DNA of 64,000 nt from Roseateles amylovorans. Lineage in GTDB: Bacteria > Pseudomonadota > Gammaproteobacteria > Burkholderiales > Burkholderiaceae_C. Numbering within the stretch: the stretch's first letter is position 1; each line of letters begins with the position of its first letter. This document shows, piece by piece, positions 42,108 through 49,941 of the stretch. Location: NCBI RefSeq assembly GCF_025398155.2, contig NZ_CP104562.2, forward strand, positions 2,108,001 through 2,172,000, written 5' to 3'. The notes beneath the pieces are model-generated. The model worked only from the letters and a program-made list of their open reading frames with translations. It made no database searches and was not told the DNA's origin. The translations under genes were made by a program, and so were the position numbers.

Positions 42108-42866
42108 TTACTTCGGTGCCATGCGGATGGCGCCGTCCAGGCGGATGACCTCGCCGTTGAGCATGTCGTTGGTGATGAGCTGGTGGACCAGCTTCGCATA
42201 GTCCTCCGGACGGCCCAGACGCGAAGGGAAGGGCACGCTGGCGGCCAGCGCGTCCTGCACCTCCTGCGGCATGCCGAACAACATCGGCGTGCCGAAGATG
42301 CCGGGCGCGATGGTCATGTTGCGAATGCCGTTGCGGGCCAGATCGCGGGCCACGGGCAGGGTCATGCCCACCACGCCGCCCTTGGAGGCCGCATAGGCTG
42401 CCTGGCCCATCTGGCCATCGAATGCCGCGACCGAGGCGGTGGAGATCATCACGCCGCGTTCACCGGTCGATTCCGGCTCATTCTTGGCCATGGCTTCCGC
42501 AGCCAGTCGGATCATGTTGAAGCTGCCGATCAGGTTGACCTGGATCACCTTGGCGAAGGTCGCAAGCGAGTGCGCGCCTTCCTTGCCGACGGTCTTGGCG
42601 GCGGGCGCGATGCCGGCGCAGTTGACCAGACCCATCAGCTTGCCCAGCGCGACCGCCTTGGCGACCACGGCCTGTCCATCGGCCTCCTGGCTCACGTCGC
42701 ATTTCACGAAGGCGCCACCCAGTTCCTGTGCCAGCGCTTCACCGCGCTCCACCTGCAGGTCGGCGATCACGACCTTCGCGCCCTCGCGGGCCAGCATGCG
42801 TGCCGTGCCTTCTCCCAGGCCCGAGGCGCCGCCGGTGACGATGAAAACCTTGTTGGCGATGTCCAT
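42108..42866 (-). CDS. short-chain dehydrogenase, 3-hydroxyacyl-CoA dehydrogenase type II-like
   Basis: 252 residues. Cofactor motif TGGASGLGEG near residue 11, NAG-equivalent NCAGIAPA, and the catalytic S-Y-K triad in ISTASVAAFDGQMGQAAYAASKGG. The sequence GERGVMISTASVAAFDGQ and TIAPGIFGTPMLFGMP are characteristic of HSD17B10-type 3-hydroxyacyl-CoA dehydrogenases used in isoleucine and fatty-acid degradation. A perfect palindrome 17-32 bp upstream of the start resembles sites for the LiuR-type regulator of branched-chain amino-acid breakdown, which agrees with this role. Confidence 0.88.
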   Translation of the reverse strand: MDIANKVFIVTGGASGLGEGTARMLAREGAKVVIADLQVERGEALAQELGGAFVKCDVSQEADGQAVVAKAVALGKLMGLVNCAGIAPAAKTVGKEGAHSLATFAKVIQVNLIGSFNMIRLAAEAMAKNEPESTGERGVMISTASVAAFDGQMGQAAYAASKGGVVGMTLPVARDLARNGIRNMTIAPGIFGTPMLFGMPQEVQDALAASVPFPSRLGRPEDYAKLVHQLITNDMLNGEVIRLDGAIRMAPK

Positions 42867-42882
42867 GGCTTGTCTCCTTCCG

Positions 42883-42898
42883 TTGACGTTAACGTCAA
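42883..42898. promoter_or_regulatory. perfect 16-bp palindrome TTGACGTTAACGTCAA (LiuR-like operator)
   Basis: Located 17 bp before the dehydrogenase start, where an operator would sit. The sequence resembles operators of MerR-family LiuR regulators of branched-chain amino-acid and acyl-CoA degradation in proteobacteria. Assignment to LiuR rests on memory of that motif. Confidence 0.6.
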
Positions 42899-43036
42899 TT
42901 GCGAGTTGAAAAAAGAGCGACTCTGCGGTCGCCCTTATGGCGCATCAACGCGGACCCGGGGCCCGCGTGCGACACGCTGGAATCGATCGGTATGGGCGCA
43001 TTGGGCTACCCGGACCGCTGCGGCTGCTTGGGCGGA

Positions 43037-43690
43037 TCAGGCGAGCGCCGCGAGGGCGCGCGAGGTGATCTCGTCAACCGAGCCGATGCCTTCGATGCGG
43101 CGGTACTGCGGTGCCTGGGCATCGCCGCTGGCGGCCCAGTTCGAGTAGTAGTCCACCAGCGGACGGGTCTGCGACTGATAGACCTCCAGGCGCTTCTTGA
43201 CGGTCTCTTCCTTGTCGTCGTCGCGCTGGATCAGATCTTCACCGGTCACATCGTCCTTGCCTTCGACCTTGGGCGGATTGAACTTGGTGTGATAGCTGCG
43301 GCCCGAGCCCGGATGCACGCGGCGGCCGCTCATGCGCTCGACGATGGCTTCGTCAGGCACGGCGATCTCCAGCACGTAGTCCAGCTTCACGCCGGCGCTC
43401 TTCATCGCATCGGCTTGTGGGATGGTGCGCGGGAAGCCGTCGAACAGGAAACCCTTGGCGCAGTCCGGTTGGGTGATGCGTTCCTTGACCAGGCCGATGA
43501 TGATGTCGTCGCTCACCAGGCCGCCGGCATCCATCACCTTCTTGGCCGCGAGGCCCATTTCGGTGCCTGCCTTGACGGCGGCGCGCAGCATGTCGCCGGT
43601 CGAAATTTGGGGAATGCCGAACTGTTGGCAGATGAAGGCCGCCTGGGTGCCTTTACCGGCGCCAGGGGCGCCCAGAAGAATCAGTCGCAT
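43037..43690 (-). CDS. adk: adenylate kinase
   Basis: 217 residues, the usual long-form bacterial size. P-loop GAPGAGKGTQA (7-17), NMP-binding STGDMLR, FLFDGFPRT and the LID region GRRVHPGSGRSYHTKFNPPKVEGKDDVTGE. It interconverts ATP plus AMP with two ADP. The gene stands 185 nt downstream of kdsB on the same strand, completing the conserved lpxK-kdsB-adk order. Confidence 0.98.
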   Translation of the reverse strand: MRLILLGAPGAGKGTQAAFICQQFGIPQISTGDMLRAAVKAGTEMGLAAKKVMDAGGLVSDDIIIGLVKERITQPDCAKGFLFDGFPRTIPQADAMKSAGVKLDYVLEIAVPDEAIVERMSGRRVHPGSGRSYHTKFNPPKVEGKDDVTGEDLIQRDDDKEETVKKRLEVYQSQTRPLVDYYSNWAASGDAQAPQYRRIEGIGSVDEITSRALAALA

Positions 43691-43875
43691 GGGTCTCCTC
43701 GATACAGGGAGAGGGCTCGTCGTCTGCGGACGCGCCCTCGAAAACTGCGGGCGAGAATAGCATGCGCCAGCCTTCGCCCCGCTGACGCGGCAAGGGAATG
43801 AACCCGTCTGTAACCCTCGCGGGCTACTCGCCGCGAGAGACTGTCATCGACCGGATGCCGCTTGGAATCGGATGA

Positions 43876-44640
43876 TCAGCCCGCCGCACCTTCCATCAGG
43901 CTGCGCACGCGTGCCAGGTCTTCAGGGGTGTCCACGCCGGGGCCGGGGCGCTCCGGGCTGACATGCACCGCGATGCGCTCGCCGTGCCACAGCACCCGCA
44001 ACTGCTCCAGCGCCTCGATCTGCTCGAGGGGGCTGACGCTGAGCGTGGGGAAGCGGCGCAGAAAACCGGCGCGGTAGGCATACAGCCCCACATGCCGCAG
44101 CACCGCGGACGGCTTGATGCGAGCGCCGCCGCCGGGAGCGTCGCGCCACCAGGGAATCGGTGCGCGGGAGAAGTACAGCGCCAGACCTTGCGCATCCGTC
44201 ACCAGCTTCACGACGTTCGGGTTCGCGAACTCTTCGTCGCTGTCGATCTCGTGGGCGACCGTGGCCATCTGGCACTGCGGACGCGCCGTCAGCAGGTCCG
44301 CGCAGGCGCGGATCATGCCCGGCGCGATCAGGGGCTCATCGCCCTGCACATTCACCACCACCGCGTCATCGGGCAGGGAGAGCAGCTCGCAGGCCTCCGC
44401 CAACCGATCGCTGCCGCTGGCATGGTCCGCACGCGTCATCACGGCGCGCACGCCGTGCGCTTCGCAGGCGCGCCGAACTTCCTCGGCATCGGTCGCGACG
44501 ACCACCTGCTCGGCACCCGCCAGCGCGGCGCGACGGGCGACCTGCACGATCATCGGCGCACCGGCGATGTCTGCCAGCGGCTTGTTCGGCAGCCGCGTCG
44601 AGGCCAGGCGCGCCGGCACGATGATGTGAAAGGCGGTCAC
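43876..44640 (-). CDS. kdsB: 3-deoxy-manno-octulosonate cytidylyltransferase (CMP-KDO synthetase)
   Basis: 254 residues from a GTG at 44640, chosen because it overlaps the preceding stop (GTGA) and gives the family start FHIIVPARLASTRLPNKPL. Nucleotide-binding and KDO motifs VVVATDAEEVRRACEAHG and VVNVQGDEPLI are present. It activates KDO for lipopolysaccharide inner-core synthesis. Part of the exbB-exbD-lpxK-Trm112-kdsB run. Confidence 0.96.
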   Translation of the reverse strand: MTAFHIIVPARLASTRLPNKPLADIAGAPMIVQVARRAALAGAEQVVVATDAEEVRRACEAHGVRAVMTRADHASGSDRLAEACELLSLPDDAVVVNVQGDEPLIAPGMIRACADLLTARPQCQMATVAHEIDSDEEFANPNVVKLVTDAQGLALYFSRAPIPWWRDAPGGGARIKPSAVLRHVGLYAYRAGFLRRFPTLSVSPLEQIEALEQLRVLWHGERIAVHVSPERPGPGVDTPEDLARVRSLMEGAAG

Positions 44641-44840
44641 GCCTGTTCGCCTTCGGTATCCAGCGAGCGGGCTTCGGTGGCCAGCATCACGGGGATGCCG
44701 TCCCGGACCGGGAAGGCCAGGCGGTCCGCGGGACACACCAGTTCACGGGCGGGCAGGGCGCTGTCGGGGCCGTGTCGGCGGTCTTCCAGCGGGCCCTTGC
44801 AGACGGGGCACACCAGCATCTCGATGAGTCTATGGTCCAT
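44637..44840 (-). CDS. Trm112-family zinc-ribbon-like small protein (YcaR-like)
   Basis: 67 residues from ATG 44840, inside the last codons of lpxK; the frame extends further but this start gives the family pattern MDHRLIEMLVCPVCKGPL. A CPVC pair is present, followed by RELVCPADRLAFPVRDGIPVML. Members of this family sit between lpxK and kdsB in many proteobacteria; their role there is not defined. Translationally coupled on both sides. Confidence 0.92.
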   Translation of the reverse strand: MDHRLIEMLVCPVCKGPLEDRRHGPDSALPARELVCPADRLAFPVRDGIPVMLATEARSLDTEGEQA

Positions 44841-45879
44841 GGTCGGGCAGCAGTCGCCCCAGCTCTCGCTGAAGCGCTTCCTCAAAAGCAGGTTCGGGGC
44901 GGAAGTCTAGCGCCACCACCCAGATCCGGCAGCCTTGCAGCGGCTCGGGACGGAGCTTGATGGCGTCCTTCTCGGTGATGACGACCTCATCGGTGCGGGC
45001 CCAGGGCAGGGGGTCCAGCGACGCGTGATCGGGCAGGGGCAGCGCGCGAAAGCTCAATCCCTGATCGCCCAGCATGTCGAAAAATCGTTGCGGTCGGGCC
45101 AGACCGGCGGCAGCAATCAGGGGTTTGTTGCGCAGCGCATGCAGGCGTTCCAGCCGCGCCGGTTCGCCGCGCCACCAATCCGCCAACCCCACCGCACCGG
45201 CCAACTGGCGTGTGCCGACGAAGCCTGGCAGCGCGGTGCTGGGGCGGCCGGTGCTGTAGAGCACCAGCTGGTGGGCGGTGCTGCCGGGTGTGGGCGGAAG
45301 GTCGCGCGATTGGCGCAGCGGGCCGGCGGGCAGCAGTTGCCCGTTGCCCAGGCCACGCTCGTCGAACACCAGGATGCTGAGCTGACGCGGCAGGCGCCAG
45401 TGCTGCAGGCCGTCGTCCGAGACCAGCACCTGAAGCGCTGGATGGGCCGCCAGCAGCGCCCGCGCCGCGGCAACGCGGTCCCGACCCACCGCGACCGGCA
45501 CCCGACCGCGTTGGGCGATCAGCAAAGGTTCATCACCGACGTCTTCGGCGCGGTCGCCGTCCTGGATGAGGCGCACCTCGCGGTCATCCGCGCGGCCATA
45601 GCCTCGGGAGATGACGCCGGCGCGCACGCCCAGGCGGGCCAGTGACTCCAGCAGTGACAGGGTGGTGGGGGTCTTGCCGGCGCCGCCGACGACCCAGTTG
45701 CCAACCACGATCACCGGGACCGGCAGCGAAGCGGTCCGTTTGAGTCTCAGTCGATAGAGCAGGCTGCGGAGCTTCAGCACGCCGCCGTGCAGCAGCGAGA
45801 GCGGACGCAGCGCCCGAGCCAGACGGTCGTCGTCTCGCCAGGCGCGCTGCAGCCGCTCTTCGAGTGCCCCCCGGCTCAT
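44830..45879 (-). CDS. lpxK: tetraacyldisaccharide 4'-kinase
   Basis: 349 residues. The P-loop region VIVVGNWVVGGAGKTPTTLSLLESL and the downstream SRGYGR and DDGLQHWRL motifs are those of LpxK, which phosphorylates the lipid A disaccharide at the inner membrane. The ATG overlaps the preceding exbD stop (ATGA). Confidence 0.97.
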   Translation of the reverse strand: MSRGALEERLQRAWRDDDRLARALRPLSLLHGGVLKLRSLLYRLRLKRTASLPVPVIVVGNWVVGGAGKTPTTLSLLESLARLGVRAGVISRGYGRADDREVRLIQDGDRAEDVGDEPLLIAQRGRVPVAVGRDRVAAARALLAAHPALQVLVSDDGLQHWRLPRQLSILVFDERGLGNGQLLPAGPLRQSRDLPPTPGSTAHQLVLYSTGRPSTALPGFVGTRQLAGAVGLADWWRGEPARLERLHALRNKPLIAAAGLARPQRFFDMLGDQGLSFRALPLPDHASLDPLPWARTDEVVITEKDAIKLRPEPLQGCRIWVVALDFRPEPAFEEALQRELGRLLPDHGP

Positions 45880-46292
45880 TCCCGGGGTTTATTGGCAGCG
45901 AAGGTCAGCCGCGGCAGGTTGGCGCGGCGCGCCGCATCCATCACGTTCACCACCGCCTGGTGCGGCGTGGCCGCATCGGCGGAAATGATCACGATGGGGT
46001 CGGGCCGACCTTGCGCAGCCTGTTGCAGGGCCGTGGTGAGCAGGTCGACGCTGCGACCCTCCACGGCCTGGTGGTCGATCGCGTAGCGGCCGTCCGCGGC
46101 GATCGCCACGATGATCTCCGCCGGGCGGTCCTTCATCGTCTGCGAATCGGCGGTGGGCAGCGTCACCTGAAGTTCAGTGAACTTCGAATAGGTGGTCGAC
46201 AGCATCAGGAAGATCAGGACCACCAGCAACACGTCGATGAACGGGATCAGGTTGATCTCCGGCTCCTCGTTGTGACGACGGCGGAACTTCAT
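45876..46292 (-). CDS. exbD: ExbD/TolR-family protein of the lpxK operon
   Basis: 138 residues. Membrane helix INLIPFIDVLLVVLIFLMLS with the conserved Asp, then a periplasmic domain. It is linked by ATGA overlaps both to the upstream ExbB-like gene and to lpxK. Distinct from the two ExbD proteins of the tonB locus. Its pairing with lipid A genes is a widespread proteobacterial arrangement. Confidence 0.92.
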   Translation of the reverse strand: MKFRRRHNEEPEINLIPFIDVLLVVLIFLMLSTTYSKFTELQVTLPTADSQTMKDRPAEIIVAIAADGRYAIDHQAVEGRSVDLLTTALQQAAQGRPDPIVIISADAATPHQAVVNVMDAARRANLPRLTFAANKPRE

Positions 46293-46981
46293 TTGGCCGC
46301 TGCCTTCGTCGGCTTGGCCGGCGCCACGGGCGGCGTCACCGGTTGGCTGCTGCCTGAGGCCTGGGCCAGCGCGCGGTTGCTCAGATGGGTCAGCAGCCGT
46401 TCGCTGGCCTGTTCCATGTCGATGACATAGGACTCCACCTTGCCGCGGAAGAAGCGGTAGAACATCAGCGCCGGGATGGCCACGATCAGGCCGAAGGCGG
46501 TGTTGTAGAGCGCGATCGAGATCCCGTGCGCCAGCAGGGCCGGGTTGTTGCCGGTCGGGCTCTGGCTGCCGAAGATCTCGATCATGCCCACCACGGTGCC
46601 CAGCAGACCCAGCAGCGGCGCGGCCGCGGCGATGGTGCCCAGCGCGTTCAGGTAGCGTTCCATCTGATGGATCGCGTGGCGGCCAGACAGCTCGAAGACC
46701 TGGCGCAGGCGGGGTTCGCCGCCACGCGGGTCCGCCTGCGAGGCGCGCAGGCCCGAAGCCAGCACCTGACCGAGCAAGGAGTTTTCAGCCAGCTTGCTGA
46801 CAACGTCTTGGCTGGGGATCTGAAACTGGGTGACGCCCAGCACTTCCTCAATCAGGCTGGGCGGCGCCACGCGGCTGGCGCGCAGGCTGACAAAGCGCTC
46901 GATGATCAGGGCCAGAGCCACCACGGAACACAGCAGCAGCGGCCAGATCGGCCAGCCGGCGGCTTGTATGATCGAAAACAA
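46289..46981 (-). CDS. exbB: ExbB/TolQ-family protein of the lpxK operon
   Basis: 230 residues from a TTG start at 46981, supported by GGAGGGA 5-6 nt upstream and by the membrane helix beginning immediately (FSIIQAAGWPIWPLLLCSVVALALII). Two further helices (AAAAPLLGLLGTVVGMIEIFG; ALYNTAFGLIVAIPALMFYRFF) complete the MotA/TolQ/ExbB domain. The C-terminus is a Pro/Ala/Lys-rich tail. First gene of the envelope operon. Confidence 0.9.
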   Translation of the reverse strand: MFSIIQAAGWPIWPLLLCSVVALALIIERFVSLRASRVAPPSLIEEVLGVTQFQIPSQDVVSKLAENSLLGQVLASGLRASQADPRGGEPRLRQVFELSGRHAIHQMERYLNALGTIAAAAPLLGLLGTVVGMIEIFGSQSPTGNNPALLAHGISIALYNTAFGLIVAIPALMFYRFFRGKVESYVIDMEQASERLLTHLSNRALAQASGSSQPVTPPVAPAKPTKAAAK

Positions 46982-47309
46982 GGCATTCCCTCCGTTCGGG
47001 CATCTTGAGGCCCGGCGCGCATTATGGCGCCACGCGGCGTTCCCGCAGACCACCGGATCACCTCCTCACAAGCCCTTACAAACATCCACCGATCCTGTGG
47101 ATAACTTTGTGGAAAAGCGCGTGAGCAATGGCGCCAAGGCCGATTTCTACGGGGTACGAATTGGCTTGCCACAAAAAACAGCAGAAAAAATCCATTGAAA
47201 AACAAGCGCTTATCGTTATGTGACGGCCGCATGACGGGCAACATGGCCCGCGGGAACAGTATTGGCGCGGCTGTGGAGTTCCTGACCCGCGCCACGCCTG
47301 GGTTTGCAC
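46982..47309. other. 328-bp divergent spacer between exbB and xseA
   Basis: Relatively AT-rich between 47100 and 47220. It must hold promoters for both directions. A perfect DnaA-type 9-mer (TGTGGATAA, i.e. TTATCCACA reversed) lies at 47097-47105, but no cluster of such boxes was found. No gene or repeat is visible. Confidence 0.4.
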
Positions 47310-48620
47310 ATGATTGACGGCTCGAAACCCGCATCAGCACGGATGGTCTGGGGGGTCGGTGCCCTGTTGACGGCACTTTCCGACGCGTTGCAGGCGCGAT
47401 TCCCGGTGCTGACGGTGCAAGGCGAGCTCTCCGGGTTCACGCGCGCGACCAGCGGCCACTGTTACTTCAGCCTGAAGGATGCGGACGGCCAGGCGGCCAT
47501 GATCCGCTGCGCCATGTTCCGCCGGGCCGCCAGCCTGGTCGATTTCTCGCCACGCGACGGTCAGAGCGTGGAGATTCGCGGACGCGTGGCGCTGTATGAG
47601 CCACGCGGCGAGCTCCAGTTCGTCGTCGAGGCCATGCGCCGATCCGGCGAGGGCGCGCTCTATGAGCAGTTCCTCCGCCTGAAGGCCCGGCTGGAAGCGC
47701 AAGGCCTGTTCGATCCGGACCGCAAACGCGTGCCGCCCACCTTCGCCCGGCGCATCGGCGTGATCACCTCCACCGGCGGCGCCGCCCTGCATGACGTGCT
47801 CACTGCACTCGCGCGCCGCGCGCCGCATGCGCAGGTGTTCATCTATCCCAGCCTGGTCCAGGGGGCGGAAGCGCCTGCGGCCCTGGTCCGTGCCTTGAAT
47901 CTGGCCAATGACCGGGCCGATGCGGAAGTGCTGCTGCTGGTGCGAGGGGGAGGCTCGCTGGAAGACCTGTGGGCCTTCAACGATGAGCGGGTGGTCCAGA
48001 CGATTGCGGAATCACCGCTGCCGGTGATCTGCGGTGTCGGCCATGAGACCGATGTGACGTTGGCCGATCTCGCCGCCGACCTGCGCGCACCCACGCCGAC
48101 CGCCGCCGCCGAACTGGCCACCGTCTCCCGTCAGCAATGCCTGGAGACCCTGGCCGCGCTGGAGCGGCAACTGCATCGGCGGCTGGAACAGAGGCTGGAC
48201 GGTGTGGCCCAGCGGCTGGACCGCCTGGCGCTGCGGCTGGCCCGCCCGGGTGATGCGCTGGCGCGTCAGCGTCGGCGTCTGGACCTGCTGTCGCAGCGCG
48301 CGGGCCAGGTCGTGCCGCGGCGAATCGCGATGCAAGGGCAGCGGCTGGACCATCTGGCGCAGCGGCTGGCGCGTGCCTTGCCCCAATCGCTGCAGCGGGG
48401 CGGGCATCGGCTGGAATCGCTGGGCGCCCGGTTGCAGGCGCTGGACCCCCGTCAAGTGCTGGCGCGCGGTTACGCTTGGCTGGACGATGGTCAGGGTCAT
48501 GCGCTGGCATCGATCCAGCAACTCAGCGAGGGTCAGGACTTGCGCGCCGTGCTGGCCGACGGCGAAGCCCAATTGCGCGTCCAGCGGGTGCACGCCCTCC
48601 AGGCCGATGACCTTCCTTAA
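47310..48620 (+). CDS. xseA: exodeoxyribonuclease VII large subunit
   Basis: 436 residues from ATG 47310 (TTG 47304 is two codons earlier). N-terminal OB-fold (VLTVQGELSGFTRATSGHCYFSLKD), central catalytic region (RIGVITSTGGAALHDVL, LVRGGGSLEDLWAFNDE, CGVGHETDVTLADLAAD) and a long Leu/Arg/Gln-rich coiled-coil C-terminus. With XseB (not in this window) it degrades single-stranded DNA. Confidence 0.97.
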   Translation: MIDGSKPASARMVWGVGALLTALSDALQARFPVLTVQGELSGFTRATSGHCYFSLKDADGQAAMIRCAMFRRAASLVDFSPRDGQSVEIRGRVALYEPRGELQFVVEAMRRSGEGALYEQFLRLKARLEAQGLFDPDRKRVPPTFARRIGVITSTGGAALHDVLTALARRAPHAQVFIYPSLVQGAEAPAALVRALNLANDRADAEVLLLVRGGGSLEDLWAFNDERVVQTIAESPLPVICGVGHETDVTLADLAADLRAPTPTAAAELATVSRQQCLETLAALERQLHRRLEQRLDGVAQRLDRLALRLARPGDALARQRRRLDLLSQRAGQVVPRRIAMQGQRLDHLAQRLARALPQSLQRGGHRLESLGARLQALDPRQVLARGYAWLDDGQGHALASIQQLSEGQDLRAVLADGEAQLRVQRVHALQADDLP

Positions 48621-48697
48621 TCCCCTTCGATCGGGCGCCCAGGCAAGCTGCCTACAATCGCCGCGATCTTTGTCCAAACTCAATAGAGGAGTGCCTC

Positions 48698-49276
48698 ATG
48701 GAACATATTCTTCCCGACCTGCCCTATGACAAGGGCGCGCTGGCGCCGCACATCAGCGCCGAGACGCTGGAGTACCACCACGGCAAGCACCACAAGGCTT
48801 ACGTGGACAACCTGAACAACCTCCAGAAGGGCACCGAGTTCGAGAGCAAGACGCTCGAAGAGATCGTCAAGACTTCCAGCGGCGGCATCTACAACAATGC
48901 GGCCCAGATCTGGAACCACACCTTCTTCTGGAGCTGCCTGAAGCCCAATGGCGGTGGCGCACCGAGCGGCCCGCTGGCGGACGCCATCAACGCCAAGTGG
49001 GGCAGCTACGACGCCTTCAAGGAAGCCTTCCAGAAGAGCGCCGTCGGCAACTTCGGTTCCGCCTGGACCTGGCTGGTGAAGAAGGCCGACGGTTCGGTCG
49101 ACATCGTCAACATGGGCGCCGCCGGCACCCCGCTGACGACCGGCGACAAGCCGCTGCTGACCATCGACGTGTGGGAGCATGCCTACTACATCGACTACCG
49201 CAATGCCCGCCCGAAGTTCGTCGAGACCTTCTTGAAGAGCCTAGTGAACTGGGAGTTCGCGCAAGCGAACTTCTGA
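48698..49276 (+). CDS. sodB: iron superoxide dismutase
   Basis: 192 residues. Metal ligands H27 (EYHHGKHH), H74 (NHTFFW), D157 and H161 (DVWEHAYYIDY). Q70 in AAQIWNH, with Gly/Ala where Mn enzymes have their Gln, indicates the Fe type. It dismutates superoxide in the cytosol. AGAGGAG precedes the start and a TACAAT -10-like box is at about 48651. Confidence 0.97.
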   Translation: MEHILPDLPYDKGALAPHISAETLEYHHGKHHKAYVDNLNNLQKGTEFESKTLEEIVKTSSGGIYNNAAQIWNHTFFWSCLKPNGGGAPSGPLADAINAKWGSYDAFKEAFQKSAVGNFGSAWTWLVKKADGSVDIVNMGAAGTPLTTGDKPLLTIDVWEHAYYIDYRNARPKFVETFLKSLVNWEFAQANF

Positions 49277-49342
49277 TCGGGATCACGACCCGCGACGGCG
49301 CCTGAGGCGTCTGACGCGGGTGCGTGCCAACCCTGAATGAAC

Positions 49343-49373
49343 AACGGCCCGGATGATCCGGGCCGTTTCTGTT
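49343..49373. terminator. terminator after sodB
   Basis: AACGGCCCGGA-TGA-TCCGGGCCGTT is a perfect 11-bp stem followed by TCTGTTT; placed between convergent genes, it may serve both. Confidence 0.85.
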
Positions 49374-49447
49374 TGTGGAGGCCAATCGGCCCTGAAAAGT
49401 GAGGCAATTGGGCGTCAGCATCCATTCACTGCGATGACTGCCGTCAA

Positions 49448-49906
49448 TTATTTCGGCCAGGGGCCGCCGCGAAGTTTGGTGCCTGCCTTCAGGGCGCGTT
49501 TGGAGAACCAGCCTTGGTTCATTTCCAGCACATAACGCACCGGTTTGGCCGAGCAGTGCGAGGCCTCGGACAAGGCCTGCATCTCATCGATATTGACGAT
49601 GCTGCCGTCATCGCCGACAAAAGCGATGGACAGCGGAATCAGGGTGTTCTTCATCCAGAAGCATTGAACGCCGGCCTGCTCGAACACAAACAGCATGCCG
49701 GCATTGGCTGGCATTTCCTTTCGATTCATCAGACCGATGGCGCGTTGCTCTTCGGTGCGTGCCACTTCGGCGTGAATCAGATGCATGCCGGCGCCCAACT
49801 CCACGACCGGCAGGCCTTTCTGGGGTCCCTGTTGCGCATGTGCAACTGGCAGGATCGAACCAAAAACAAGGCTCAGGGAAGCGATTGCGAACTTGATATT
49901 GACCAT
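49448..49906 (-). CDS. exported DUF192 protein
   Basis: 152 residues from ATG 49906, preferred because AAAGG lies upstream and MVNIKFAIASLSLVFGSILPVAHAQQ is a clean signal peptide; ATG 49924 is an alternative. The DUF192 signature is complete: EVARTEEQRAIGLMNRKEMPANAGMLFVF, CFWMKNTLIPLSIAFV and MNQGWFSKRALKAGTKL. The family is periplasmic and its biochemical role is unknown. Divergent from ccoI. Confidence 0.9.
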   Translation of the reverse strand: MVNIKFAIASLSLVFGSILPVAHAQQGPQKGLPVVELGAGMHLIHAEVARTEEQRAIGLMNRKEMPANAGMLFVFEQAGVQCFWMKNTLIPLSIAFVGDDGSIVNIDEMQALSEASHCSAKPVRYVLEMNQGWFSKRALKAGTKLRGGPWPK

Positions 49907-49941
49907 GTTCAAACCTTTGGACATGTCGCATTATTACCGGC

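Noticed and set aside
47097..47105. Perfect DnaA 9-mer in the exbB-xseA spacer, considered as part of a replication origin
   Set aside because: A single box without a cluster, AT-rich unwinding region, dnaA/dnaN or parAB nearby; one such 9-mer is expected by chance or may only affect local transcription.
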